Below, one piece after another: positions 1 through 7,536 of a DNA stretch of 18,376 nt (position 1 is the first letter of the stretch; every line of letters starts with the position of its first letter). The notes beneath the pieces are model-generated. The model saw nothing but the letters and a program-made list of their open reading frames with translations. It was not told where the DNA came from and made no database searches. The DNA comes from Kordiimonadaceae bacterium. Its GTDB lineage: Bacteria > Pseudomonadota > Alphaproteobacteria > Sphingomonadales > Kordiimonadaceae. The DNA is taken from NCBI GenBank assembly GCA_014238195.1, contig JABABO010000214.1, positions 1-18,376 on the forward strand. The letters run 5' to 3'. The position numbers and the translations under genes are program-made.

Positions 1-2346
1 GACGGTGATGCGTTAGGGGATGGCGTTACAATAAACCTAGATGGCCTGGATAGAACTAATGGTTTTGCTCTGAATGGTGCTCTGGAAGGAGATCAGAGTG
101 GTTGGTCCGTTTCCAGTGCGGGTAATATTAACGGTGATGCCTATGACGATTTTATTATTGGAATCAATAAGGTTGGCACGGGCGCAATCGAGGAGGCTTA
201 CGTCATTTTTGGTGCGTCCAGCTTTGATGCATCCTTAAATTTAAGCACATTGGATGTCAATGATGGCTTTAAGTTAACTGGTGAAGGCACTAATAATAAA
301 TTTGGCTATTCCGTGTCCAGCGCAGGGGACGTGAACGGTGATGGTCTAGATGATATTATCATTGGGGCTAAAAGCATTGATTTTACAGGTAACTTACAAG
401 ACGTCGGTGTAACCTATGTGGTATTTGGCAATGAGGATGCGAGTACCTTTCCGTCTTCATTTCAAATGGCCGACCTTGATGGCAGCAATGGTTTTAAGGC
501 TATTGGTGCTGAAGATTCTGATAAAAGTGGCTATTCCGTGTCCAGCGCCGGCGATGTCAACGGCGATGGTTATGATGACATCATTATTGGCGCGATTGGG
601 GTGGATGGCGAGACCTCTGTTGGTGTCGGCGCAAGCTATGTTGTGTTTGGGGGTAGCGGCTTTGATACAGCGATAGAACTCGCAAGCCTTGATGGTAGCA
701 ATGGCTTTAAACTTCAAGGTGATGATGCAGGAGACGAGAGTGGAGCATCCGTTTCTAACGCTGGGGATATCAACGGCGATGGTTACGGCGACCTGATCAT
801 AGGGGCTTGGAAAGCTGACGCGAATGAGTCCGAGTCAGGCAAAACCTATGTGGTTTTTGGCGCTGGAGATGGCTTTCAGCCTGTTATCAAGTTAGCGGAT
901 GATTTGAAGATATCAGCTCAGATCCCACAAGGCTTTACGTTGTTGGGGCATGGTGAGAAAGACTATAGTGGCCATTCTGTTTCCAGTGCTGGCGATATCA
1001 ACGGCGATGGTTACGATGATATTCTCATTGGCGCCCCTGGGGCTGTACCAGATGATGATATAGGCGTAGGTGCAGTTTATCTGATATTTGGTGGCAGTGA
1101 TATTGCGGCGTTATCTGAAACTGTTTTGGCCGACCTTGATGGGCCCAATGGCTTCATACTTTACGGCGATTCAAATGATAATGACTATGCAGGGCATTCT
1201 GTCTCAGGCGGGGGGGATGTCAACGGGGATGGTTATGATGATCTGATCATTGGGGCCTATTATGCCGATGGCGAGAGGGGTAAAACTTATGTCGTTTTTG
1301 GCGGTAATGGCTTGCTGAGCGCTGATATTTCCTATCCCTTTCCGCTACCGGTAAACCCAAGCGGTGTGATATTGACTGACCATTCAACTAAACCAACAGC
1401 CAGCCTGACTAAAAACCAAACAACCCCCACACCGTTTGATGATTACCTAGAATATGGCCGTGATCAAGACGTGCTGTCGGCGCTTCCTGGGAATGATTAT
1501 GTCGATGGCGGTAATGGCAATGACACCATCGGCGGTAACACAGGCAATGACACCATCGAGGGCGGCCTTGGGGCTGATCTGTTGTTCGGCTGGCTGGGTG
1601 ATGACCTGATTTACGCTGGTTTTCAAAATGATCTATTTCTTGACCACAGCAGCAATGTCGTGTGGGCAGGCCCTGGGTATGACACCGTTGTCGGCGGCGC
1701 TGGCGCGGATACGCTGGGCGGTGGCAATGATGACGATAGCGTCATAGGTGGCCGCGGTGATGACCTTCTGTTCGGTGGTTTTGGTAAGGATACCGTTTTA
1801 GGCGATCAAGGCCTTGATACCATTTACGGCGGCTGGGGCAATGATATGGTCAAGGGCGGCGCCCACAGTGATCTTCTGTTCGGCGGCGATGGTCGGGATA
1901 TCCTGCAAGGCGGCAGCGGTAATGATACCCTGTGGGGCGACGCTGGTGCTGATACGCTGTACGGCGGTATTGGTGATGATTTTATTGATGGCGGCGATAA
2001 TGCTGATCTGATTTTTAACAGTGAAGGCAATGACACTGTGAACGGCGGTAACGGCGATGATATCCTTTGGGGTGGCCCTGGTGATGATCAGATCACAGGC
2101 GGGCTCGGCGCTGATACCTTTGGCTTTACGTTGACAAACGGCAATGACCGTGTCACTGACTTTAATCTGGATGATGATATCCTTGATGTATCAGAAACAG
2201 ACTTTACAGGGCTGGCGAGCTTAACCAGCGCGGCTGAGGACACCGATGACGGTTTGTTGATCACCATTAGCGGCAGCACTTCAGTGTTGTTCACAGGCTT
2301 AACACTCAGTGACCTAACCGCCATGGATATTACCTACATATCATAA
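1..2346 (+). CDS. Secreted FG-GAP / RTX repeat protein, 5' end cut by window edge
   Basis: The reading frame is open from base 1, so this is the last 781 residues of a longer protein whose start lies outside the window. Six FG-GAP repeats, about 68-76 residues apart, begin near nt 97, 301, 526, 739, 967 and 1189. Each carries a calcium loop of the form DVNGDGYDD followed by a hydrophobic strand and IGA, as in integrin-alpha-type beta-propellers. A Thr/Pro-containing linker (about nt 1360-1470) leads to RTX nonapeptides (GGxGxDxxx, about nt 1486-2110), which fold into a calcium-filled parallel beta-roll. The last 75 residues (ADTFGFTL, then VTDFNLDDDILDVSETDF) resemble the serralysin-type C-terminus of type I secretion substrates. 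From family knowledge the protein is probably exported by an ABC-type secretion system and works outside the cell in adhesion or as surface material. No enzymatic domain is visible in this part. No secretion genes lie nearby. Confidence 0.9.
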   Translation, partial: DGDALGDGVTINLDGLDRTNGFALNGALEGDQSGWSVSSAGNINGDAYDDFIIGINKVGTGAIEEAYVIFGASSFDASLNLSTLDVNDGFKLTGEGTNNKFGYSVSSAGDVNGDGLDDIIIGAKSIDFTGNLQDVGVTYVVFGNEDASTFPSSFQMADLDGSNGFKAIGAEDSDKSGYSVSSAGDVNGDGYDDIIIGAIGVDGETSVGVGASYVVFGGSGFDTAIELASLDGSNGFKLQGDDAGDESGASVSNAGDINGDGYGDLIIGAWKADANESESGKTYVVFGAGDGFQPVIKLADDLKISAQIPQGFTLLGHGEKDYSGHSVSSAGDINGDGYDDILIGAPGAVPDDDIGVGAVYLIFGGSDIAALSETVLADLDGPNGFILYGDSNDNDYAGHSVSGGGDVNGDGYDDLIIGAYYADGERGKTYVVFGGNGLLSADISYPFPLPVNPSGVILTDHSTKPTASLTKNQTTPTPFDDYLEYGRDQDVLSALPGNDYVDGGNGNDTIGGNTGNDTIEGGLGADLLFGWLGDDLIYAGFQNDLFLDHSSNVVWAGPGYDTVVGGAGADTLGGGNDDDSVIGGRGDDLLFGGFGKDTVLGDQGLDTIYGGWGNDMVKGGAHSDLLFGGDGRDILQGGSGNDTLWGDAGADTLYGGIGDDFIDGGDNADLIFNSEGNDTVNGGNGDDILWGGPGDDQITGGLGADTFGFTLTNGNDRVTDFNLDDDILDVSETDFTGLASLTSAAEDTDDGLLITISGSTSVLFTGLTLSDLTAMDITYIS

Positions 2347-2370
2347 GGGTTGGTGGCTTTTTGTCACCAT

Positions 2371-2485
2371 CGTCATGCTGAACTTGGATCAGCATCCATG
2401 AGTGGTTTAGGCTTGTGTTTGCCTTAAAAGAAAATGGACCCTGAACCAAGTTCAGGGTGACGGTATGGGTGTTCAGGGTGACGGT
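2371..2485. repeat. REP-like palindromic repeat pair
   Basis: Two related palindromic units lie in inverted orientation. The left unit (2371-2399) and the reverse complement of the right unit (2435-2463) agree at 24 of 29 positions. Each unit is itself a hairpin: atgctga/tcagcat at 2375-2381/2389-2395, and accctgaac/gttcagggt at 2438-2446/2450-2458 with a 3-base loop. A 14-base piece of the right unit (ttcagggtgacggt, 2451-2464) is repeated directly at 2472-2485. The motif ccctgaacttggttcaggg resembles dispersed REP-type elements seen between genes in many alphaproteobacteria. It lies just after the RTX gene and may protect or end its mRNA, but no T-run follows. Confidence 0.75.
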
Positions 2486-2657
2486 TGGGATTCATGCATG
2501 ACGCCTTTTATCCATCACCCAATCACTGTGGTATTTGGCAGCGCGTAGCACGCCCTCTTCGTCACTCTGTGACACGGGGACCAGAAAACAACTGAATCTC
2601 CACACCCGCTGTCACAATTTTTGCTGGCATTTCCGATGAAAGGCTGCGATTATTAGC

Positions 2658-2683
2658 AAAGCTTTAACTCAAAAGCTTTAACT
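2658..2683. repeat. Tandem 14-base repeat
   Basis: The 12-base string aaagctttaact occurs at 2658-2669 and again at 2672-2683, giving a 14-base period. Its core aaagcttt is a palindrome. It sits 12 bases before copy A of the dispersed element and about 180 bases before the carbonic anhydrase start. It may be a paired protein-binding site or a slippage duplication. No function can be assigned. Confidence 0.5.
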
Positions 2684-2695
2684 AAGATGGGGCAG

Positions 2696-2816
2696 TATAG
2701 CCAAATGCAGTGAATTTTAAACCCCTCATTTGGCTATAAGTATTTGTGTTGGCTCGACTTATCCCCAAAGTCTCAGGGAATAATGAGATCATTATTCATT
2801 GGTCTCGTTTTATATA
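2696..2816 (+). repeat. Dispersed palindromic element, copy A
   Basis: First of three copies of an intergenic element; the others are at 7328-7449 (minus) and 9620-9727 (plus). The first 68 bases match copy C at 60 positions. Copy A has a perfect 12-base inverted repeat, tatagccaaatg (2696-2707) with catttggctata (2727-2738). A second pair is ataagt/acttat (2737-2742/2758-2763). A third is gaataatga (2778-2786) with tcattattc (2789-2797), separated by 2 bases. The tail ggtctcg is followed by TA-rich sequence. The tail points at the carbonic anhydrase gene, whose start is 48 bases on, so the element probably lies in that gene's promoter or leader region. Its ends are set by alignment of the three copies and are approximate. 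Confidence 0.8.
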
Positions 2817-2864
2817 CCACACAGTATCTGCTTTCGCTTTCCACTAGGATTAAAAGGCCATAGC

Positions 2865-3638
2865 ATGACAAGAAGACCTACTTTACCAAGACCAGCCTGC
2901 GGCGCTGCATTGATCTTTCTTTTCATGATACTTGGCACAGCAGCCCCCAGTTTAGCAGCGGCTGAATGGTCCTATAGCGGCACCAAAGGCCCTGATGCAT
3001 GGGGGCGATTGCATAAAGACTGGGCCACATGTGATAAAGGGCAGCAGCAATCAGCCATTGATATTGCTTTGACGGACCCCGTGCGGATGCATAAGCTGCA
3101 TTTAAATTACAATGTTACGGGCCTTGATTTGGTGAATATGGGCCACAGCATCCAACAGAAGTATAATGCTGGCAGTATGTTAACAATAGCTGGTAAAAGC
3201 TATATGTTGCTGCAATTTCATATCCATACACCCAGCGAACATACTGTTATGGGTCGGCAGGACCCCCTTGAAATCCATTTTGTGCATAAGTCTGAAATGG
3301 GGGAACTTGCTGTGATCGCAGTCTTGGTTCAAGCCGGTAAAACCAACACAGCAGCGCTCGAGATATGGCCCCACCTACCCCTTGAAAAAGGCCAAAAACA
3401 TAGAAATGAAAACATTAAGATCAATGCGCGGGATTTGATCCCCCATGACCAAAGCTTTTATCGCTATATGGGATCCTTAACCACACCGCCCTGCAGCGAG
3501 GGCGTTCATTGGTACGCCATGAAAAACCGCTTAGAAATGTCTGCCGCGCAGATCAAAGAAATTCGGGGGCTGATCGGCCAGAGCAATCGCCCAGTTCAAG
3601 CCCGTAACCACCGCATAATTCTTGATAGCGAAGAATAA
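2865..3638 (+). CDS. Periplasmic alpha-carbonic anhydrase
   Basis: Zinc enzyme that interconverts CO2 and bicarbonate, here probably in the periplasm. A Sec signal peptide covers about residues 1-33 (basic MTRR, hydrophobic core ALIFLFMILG, Ala-rich cleavage region ending SLAAA). The three zinc-ligand histidines are visible: H119 and H121 in QFHIH and H138 in LEIHFVH. H94 in NMGH matches the proton-shuttle position, and GSLTTPPCSEGVHW holds the Thr pair (T206/T207) of the active site. Cys56 and Cys210 match the disulphide usual in secreted bacterial alpha-type enzymes. The 257-residue length is typical. The ATG at 2865 was chosen over an in-frame TTG at 2799, because it gives a clean signal peptide and follows an AAAAGG stretch, while the TTG lies inside repeat copy A. 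A lipoprotein gene follows after 7 bases. Confidence 0.93.
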   Translation: MTRRPTLPRPACGAALIFLFMILGTAAPSLAAAEWSYSGTKGPDAWGRLHKDWATCDKGQQQSAIDIALTDPVRMHKLHLNYNVTGLDLVNMGHSIQQKYNAGSMLTIAGKSYMLLQFHIHTPSEHTVMGRQDPLEIHFVHKSEMGELAVIAVLVQAGKTNTAALEIWPHLPLEKGQKHRNENIKINARDLIPHDQSFYRYMGSLTTPPCSEGVHWYAMKNRLEMSAAQIKEIRGLIGQSNRPVQARNHRIILDSEE

Positions 3639-3645
3639 TCACGTG

Positions 3646-4452
3646 ATGCACCCGACCGAAAGAAAACTAAAATTATGCTGCTTAGGGGCTATGGTCACAG
3701 TTCTAGCGGCCTGTGCTAGTGGCATAGGCGGCACCGCAATACCCAAGGGCAGCCTGTACGCACCCCCAGCGTTTCAAGACGCAATCTGCAACAACACCCC
3801 TGCAAAAGCTTATGAGGTTATCGCCAATCTGGACGCTGACACTAGGTCTAACAACCTACTGATGGCCTATGCACTGGAGCAACGCGGTCATGCAGTTCGC
3901 GCACGAAACATCTATGCTAGGCTTGCTAAAAGGGATGCTCGTAGCAATGCAGATGCATTTATCAGCCTAAAGTGCGGTCGGCTTGTGCATTTTTCTGGCC
4001 CTATACATACGGTTGCGGGTCAGCGTTTAGCTGTTGTTTCACAGACCTTAGCTTTGTTGGATGCGGACCTAGCAAAACAGGATCACTTGCATGCGGGACT
4101 TGGGCCAACGCTTATGTCAAAGGTAAATGTTAAGGCTAAAAAACCTAGCGGGCCGACACTCACCCTGCGCAGTGCACGGATTGAACTGCCTCAATCCGCT
4201 TCAAAACGCGGGCAATGGTTCAGCCATTTGGCATCCTACAACACTGATAATGACGCGCAAAAATATATGAAAATTGCCAAAACCACCTACAAAGTCCTCG
4301 CAGACCATCTCATCCTATGGGAAATGAAGACAGCTAAGAGCAAAGCTTGGCGGCTTGGTGTACGATCAGGAAATTGGTCAGACGCGGACAAGCTTTGTGT
4401 TACAATAAAAGCCAGTGGTGCCTACTGCCGTGTGATCGACACGCGTAAATAA
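3646..4452 (+). CDS. Lipoprotein with SPOR-like C-terminal region
   Basis: A 268-residue protein. The N-terminus is a lipoprotein signal: positive residues (ERKLK), a hydrophobic stretch and the lipobox LAAC with the lipidated cysteine at residue 23. Residues about 50-110 (AYEVIANLDADTR to NIYARLAKRDA) look like one or two helical TPR-type repeats. The last about 45 residues (WRLGVRSGNWSDADKLC, then ASGAYCRVID) follow the pattern of the second half of a SPOR domain, which binds peptidoglycan stripped of stem peptides; this is a by-eye resemblance. No enzyme motif is seen. It begins 7 bases after the carbonic anhydrase stop and is probably co-transcribed with it. An in-frame GTG lies immediately before the ATG chosen here, and a further TTG start at 3622 would overlap the upstream gene. 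Likely an envelope protein of unknown job. Confidence 0.7.
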   Translation: MHPTERKLKLCCLGAMVTVLAACASGIGGTAIPKGSLYAPPAFQDAICNNTPAKAYEVIANLDADTRSNNLLMAYALEQRGHAVRARNIYARLAKRDARSNADAFISLKCGRLVHFSGPIHTVAGQRLAVVSQTLALLDADLAKQDHLHAGLGPTLMSKVNVKAKKPSGPTLTLRSARIELPQSASKRGQWFSHLASYNTDNDAQKYMKIAKTTYKVLADHLILWEMKTAKSKAWRLGVRSGNWSDADKLCVTIKASGAYCRVIDTRK

Positions 4453-4583
4453 TTCATTAAATCGTAACAAATCAAAAATCATCTAGCACTTGATGGCAAG
4501 GCTGGTTATGATGCCACACAATAAAAGGTCAGCGGAGCGTTCTTGCTGGTCAGGAATTTTGGGGAATTTAGGGAGAAAGCATC

Positions 4584-5945
4584 ATGGCCGCAACTAGGCA
4601 AGCAAATTGGTCCTCGCGTTGGGCGTTTATTATGGCCACAGTGGGCAGCGCTGTTGGTCTTGGTAACATTTGGAAATTTCCATATGAAGCGGGTCAAGGC
4701 GGTGGCGGTGCTTTTGTGCTGATCTATCTGGTTTTTGTCTTTGTTATTGGCACACCTATGCTGATTGCCGAGCTATCGATTGGGCGGCGCGGTGGGTTGT
4801 CACCGATAGGCTCAATGCGCAAGGTAGCACTGGAAGAAGGTAGAAATGGTCTCTGGCAATTGATCGGTTGGTCTGGTGTTATTGGCGCTTTCATTATCCT
4901 GAGTTTTTATAGTGTGATTGGTGGCTGGACTTTGGCCTATGTCTTCAAATCTATTATGGGGGCTTTTAGTGATATTACACCCGATGGGGCGGATGTCTTG
5001 TTTAACGCCTTGCTGTCTGATCCGATTACGCTGACCATATGGCACGCTAGTTTTATGGCTATGACCATGGGTATTGTTATGCGCGGTGTTGAAGGTGGGC
5101 TTGAAAAAGCCGTCACATTGTTGATGCCTGCATTATTCGTTTTGCTGGTTTTCTTAGTGATCTACGCGGGTTTTACAGGGGCTTTTAAACAGGCTGTCGT
5201 CTTTTTATTGATACCTGATTTTTCAAAATTAACCTTTGATGTTGGTATTGAGGCCTTGGGGCAAAGTTTCTTCTCCCAGTCTATCGCTATGGGTTCGATC
5301 ATGACTTACGGGGCATACTTGTCAAAGGATATAAAAGTCGGCCAAGCAGCTGTCACTATTTCCGCCGCCGATAGCGCAGTTGCTATTATGGCGGGCTTGG
5401 CCATTTTTCCGCTTGTCTTTGCTTACGGGCTTGATGTAGGGGGCGGTCCAGGCCTTATTTTTCAGACACTCCCCATTGCTTTTGGGAAAATGGCGTTTGG
5501 TGCAGTGGTTGGGGCATTATTTTTTGGCTTGTTACTGGTGGCTGCGATCACGAGTTCAATCTCGCTTTTAGAACCTGGTGTTTCGTATCTTGAACACACC
5601 CACGGTATCAAGCGCAAAAAAGCATCCACCTATGCAGGCGCTGCGGCATTTCTGCTTGGTATTTTAACAGTCCTTAGCTTTAATACGCTTTCGGGCTTCA
5701 CGATAGCGGACATGACATTTTTTGATATGTTCGATTTTCTGACCAATAATCTGCTTATGCCCCTTGGCGGTATGTTCGTTGCTATGTTTATCGGTTGGTT
5801 TATGCTGCGCAAAAATGTGATGGAAGAACTAGCAATGGAAGATAAATGGTTCCGTGTCTGGTATTTCCTCATTCGGTTTGTCAGTCCTGTTGGGGTCGCG
5901 GTTGTCTTCATTTGGCTATTATATGGCAAGTTTTTTGCTGGATGA
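4584..5945 (+). CDS. Sodium-dependent amino-acid transporter, NSS/SNF family
   Basis: Inner-membrane symporter of the neurotransmitter:sodium symporter family (LeuT, MhsT and Tyt1 type), which drives amino-acid uptake with the sodium gradient. The family signature is clear at the N-terminus: WSSRWAFIMATVGSAVGLGN (residues 9-28), then IWKFPY and a glycine run (39-42). This is the unwound part of TM1 that holds substrate and sodium. Lys31 replaces the usual Arg of the outer gate. The 453 residues contain about 11 hydrophobic segments, the short bacterial form. A strong ribosome site (GGGAGAAAG) stands before the ATG. The substrate cannot be read from sequence. The 131 bases upstream show no convincing terminator, so read-through from the lipoprotein gene is possible. 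Confidence 0.92.
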   Translation: MAATRQANWSSRWAFIMATVGSAVGLGNIWKFPYEAGQGGGGAFVLIYLVFVFVIGTPMLIAELSIGRRGGLSPIGSMRKVALEEGRNGLWQLIGWSGVIGAFIILSFYSVIGGWTLAYVFKSIMGAFSDITPDGADVLFNALLSDPITLTIWHASFMAMTMGIVMRGVEGGLEKAVTLLMPALFVLLVFLVIYAGFTGAFKQAVVFLLIPDFSKLTFDVGIEALGQSFFSQSIAMGSIMTYGAYLSKDIKVGQAAVTISAADSAVAIMAGLAIFPLVFAYGLDVGGGPGLIFQTLPIAFGKMAFGAVVGALFFGLLLVAAITSSISLLEPGVSYLEHTHGIKRKKASTYAGAAAFLLGILTVLSFNTLSGFTIADMTFFDMFDFLTNNLLMPLGGMFVAMFIGWFMLRKNVMEELAMEDKWFRVWYFLIRFVSPVGVAVVFIWLLYGKFFAG

Positions 5946-5969
5946 CGATAACCCAGCAAAAAGCTTTTT
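5932..5969 (+). terminator. Intrinsic terminator overlapping the transporter stop codon
   Basis: A perfect 10-base inverted repeat, tttttgctgg (5932-5941) with ccagcaaaaa (5953-5962), is followed by a short T-run at 5965-5969. The stem begins inside the last codons of the transporter and the stop codon TGA (5943-5945) lies in the loop. The geometry fits a rho-independent terminator for the plus strand, although the stem is A/T-rich at its base. Confidence 0.55.
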
Positions 5970-6021
5970 CATATTAAATTAGCCGAAACCCATGTGAAAA
6001 CACGAGGATGTATCTTATAAA

Positions 6022-6597
6022 TTAGGATTGCTCAATCGCCCGTACATCAATAATTTCAGGCACATAGTATTTTAGCAAATTTTCAATGCCGTGCTTTAAC
6101 GTCATTGTTGAAGATGGGCACCCAGCGCAAGCGCCTTGCAATTCCAAATACACAACACCTTCTTTAAAGCCATGAAATTCAATGTTACCGCCATCTTGTG
6201 CAATGGCGGGGCGGACTTTCTCATTCAATAAATCTTGAATTTGATGGATAATTTCTGCGTCTTCATCCGAGCCAAGGGCGCTTATGTCAAGGCTTGGTTC
6301 TTGTTCTTCTGTATCCGTAATAACAGGCGCACCGCTTGTAAAAAATTGCATCAGCTCATTTAATATCACAGCTTTTAAAGCATCCCAGTCATGCGAAAGT
6401 GATTTAGTCACTGTGATAAAATTAAAGCCTAAGAAAACACCTTCTACACCGTTTATGCCAAACAGTGCCATTGCAAGCGGCGAACGAGCAGCGCTATCAC
6501 GGTCCGTGAAGTTGGCAGACCCTGTTTCCAGCACTGTGCGCCCTGGAATGAATTTCAATGTTTCTGGGTTTGGGGTGGCTTCTGTTTCAATAAACAT
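6022..6597 (-). CDS. Nfu-type iron-sulfur cluster carrier protein
   Basis: Scaffold or carrier that receives Fe-S clusters and hands them to target apoproteins in the cytoplasm. The N-terminal Nfu_N domain (residues 1-87) opens with MFIETEATPNPETLKFIPG, the same layout as mitochondrial NFU1. The C-terminal NifU-like domain (about 115-190) carries the cluster-binding CxxC at C157 and C160 in GACAGCPSSTMTLKHGIENL. The length of 191 residues is normal. The start at 6597 is preferred to an in-frame ATG 15 bases upstream, because that upstream ATG overlaps the AAGG ribosome site serving the inner one, and because family members begin with M(F/Y)I. It lies 50 bases downstream of the TetR gene on the same strand and may be transcribed with it. 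Confidence 0.92.
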   Translation of the reverse strand: MFIETEATPNPETLKFIPGRTVLETGSANFTDRDSAARSPLAMALFGINGVEGVFLGFNFITVTKSLSHDWDALKAVILNELMQFFTSGAPVITDTEEQEPSLDISALGSDEDAEIIHQIQDLLNEKVRPAIAQDGGNIEFHGFKEGVVYLELQGACAGCPSSTMTLKHGIENLLKYYVPEIIDVRAIEQS

Positions 6598-6647
6598 CCT
6601 ATGATCCTTCATGTTTCTGCATCAAATGGGGTATGATCAAAATAAAA

Positions 6648-7244
6648 TCAAGAGCAAAACGCTCTTATTTCTGCTTTTTGGGCTTCAATCAACTGTGGTA
6701 ATGCCGTGGTATCTTGCGTCAATCTTGCGGTAATCAGTGTCCCTTGAATAGCAGTGATATAAGTTTGTGCGGACATATCATTCTTGTTATTGGCACTGCC
6801 ACGCAATAGAATAAGACTGTCTAAAGCCTGATTCCATGTTGATTGCCATAACTGGAAAGCCTTAGCAATATCCCTGCCGAAAAACTGATGCCCAGGCCCA
6901 AGATTCAAAACATTCATTAAGCAAACAGCGGGCGTTCCTGTAGGTGTTTCGGATGCGTAATATTTTAAAACACCGCCCAGTGAATCCAAAAATCCAGCTT
7001 GTGCATTAGATGATGTTTGGCACGGGATAATGATATGTTTCATGAACAAGGCTCCGCTATAAGCCAAAGCAGCTTTAGCCATATCAATCTTTCCGTTTGG
7101 AAAATGATGATATAAGCTGGCACGCTTTAACTGTGCTGCTTCCGCTAGTAATGTCAGGCTAGCGCCCGCGTAGCCTTCGGCCTTAAAAACACTGCAAAGA
7201 CGTTCAGCCATTTGAGTTTTCGACAGGGCAGCTGTTCGGGCCAT
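6648..7244 (-). CDS. TetR/AcrR-family transcriptional regulator, LmrA/YxaF-like
   Basis: DNA-binding repressor of 198 residues. The helix-turn-helix spans about residues 25-50, with ASLTLLAEAAQLKRASLYHH followed by FPNGKIDMAKAAL. The phrase LYHHFPNGK with a following Met is typical of the LmrA/YxaF (QdoR) branch, whose members often sense small aromatic or drug-like ligands. The C-terminal ligand domain is variable and the ligand cannot be told. A good ribosome site (AAGGAAAC) precedes the ATG. The gene is divergent from the penicillin-binding protein gene, and an inverted repeat tgatag-N5-ctatca lies 41 bases upstream, a candidate for autoregulation. The Nfu gene follows after 50 bases. Confidence 0.85.
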   Translation of the reverse strand: MARTAALSKTQMAERLCSVFKAEGYAGASLTLLAEAAQLKRASLYHHFPNGKIDMAKAALAYSGALFMKHIIIPCQTSSNAQAGFLDSLGGVLKYYASETPTGTPAVCLMNVLNLGPGHQFFGRDIAKAFQLWQSTWNQALDSLILLRGSANNKNDMSAQTYITAIQGTLITARLTQDTTALPQLIEAQKAEIRAFCS

Positions 7245-7284
7245 GGAAGTTTCCTTATGGGTTATAAGTCGTATTGATCTCGTT

Positions 7285-7301
7285 TGATAGCATGTCTATC
7301 A
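7285..7301. promoter_or_regulatory. Candidate TetR operator (inverted repeat)
   Basis: A perfect 6-base inverted repeat, tgatag-catgt-ctatca, lies between the TetR gene start (7244) and repeat copy B. The half-site (TCTATC / GATAGA-like) recalls operators reported for LmrA/QdoR-type regulators, which centre on TAGA...TCTA. Binding by the neighbouring regulator is an inference from position and symmetry. Confidence 0.4.
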
Positions 7302-7327
7302 TAATTACCAAATGATTGTTAGTTTAT

Positions 7328-7449
7328 TATATTATAATAAGACCAATAAATAATGATCTTATTATTCGCAAAGTTCCTTGGGATAAGTCTAACCGACACA
7401 AATACTTATAGGCAAATGTGGTGATCAATATTCACCGCAATTGGCTATA
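7328..7449 (-). repeat. Dispersed palindromic element, copy B
   Basis: Same element as at 2696-2816 and 9620-9727, on the minus strand. Reading from 7449 downward, the first 68 bases match copy C at 65 positions. The outer stem pairs caattggctata (7438-7449) with tataggcaaatg (7407-7418) and carries two mismatches. The ataagt/acttat pair and the aataat/attatt pair are kept, the latter with one mismatch in its extension. The tail ends in AT-rich sequence pointing towards the TetR gene. The copy lies in the divergent intergenic region between the TetR regulator and the penicillin-binding protein gene. Confidence 0.8.
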
Positions 7450-7536
7450 GCATCAAAACTTTGCCGCAATTGTTCCTTATGGTACAAACTTTGTGAGACT
7501 AATAAAAAGCTATAGTCAGCAAGATAGGCGATTTGC

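Noticed and set aside
1480..2110. Possible CRISPR or tandem DNA repeat
   Set aside because: The repetition is imperfect 27-base coding periodicity of RTX nonapeptides, without conserved direct repeats and unique spacers.
2500..2650. Gene remnant on the minus strand
   Set aside because: Short open stretches exist, but stops interrupt every frame and no protein family was recognised, so a pseudogene cannot be supported.
2799..2864. N-terminal extension of the carbonic anhydrase from a TTG codon
   Set aside because: It lies inside copy A of the dispersed element, would spoil the signal peptide and lacks a ribosome site. The ATG at 2865 is better.
4453..4583. Promoter for the NSS transporter
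   Set aside because: A TATGAT string lies near 4507, but no acceptable -35 stands at the right distance. No clear site could be called.
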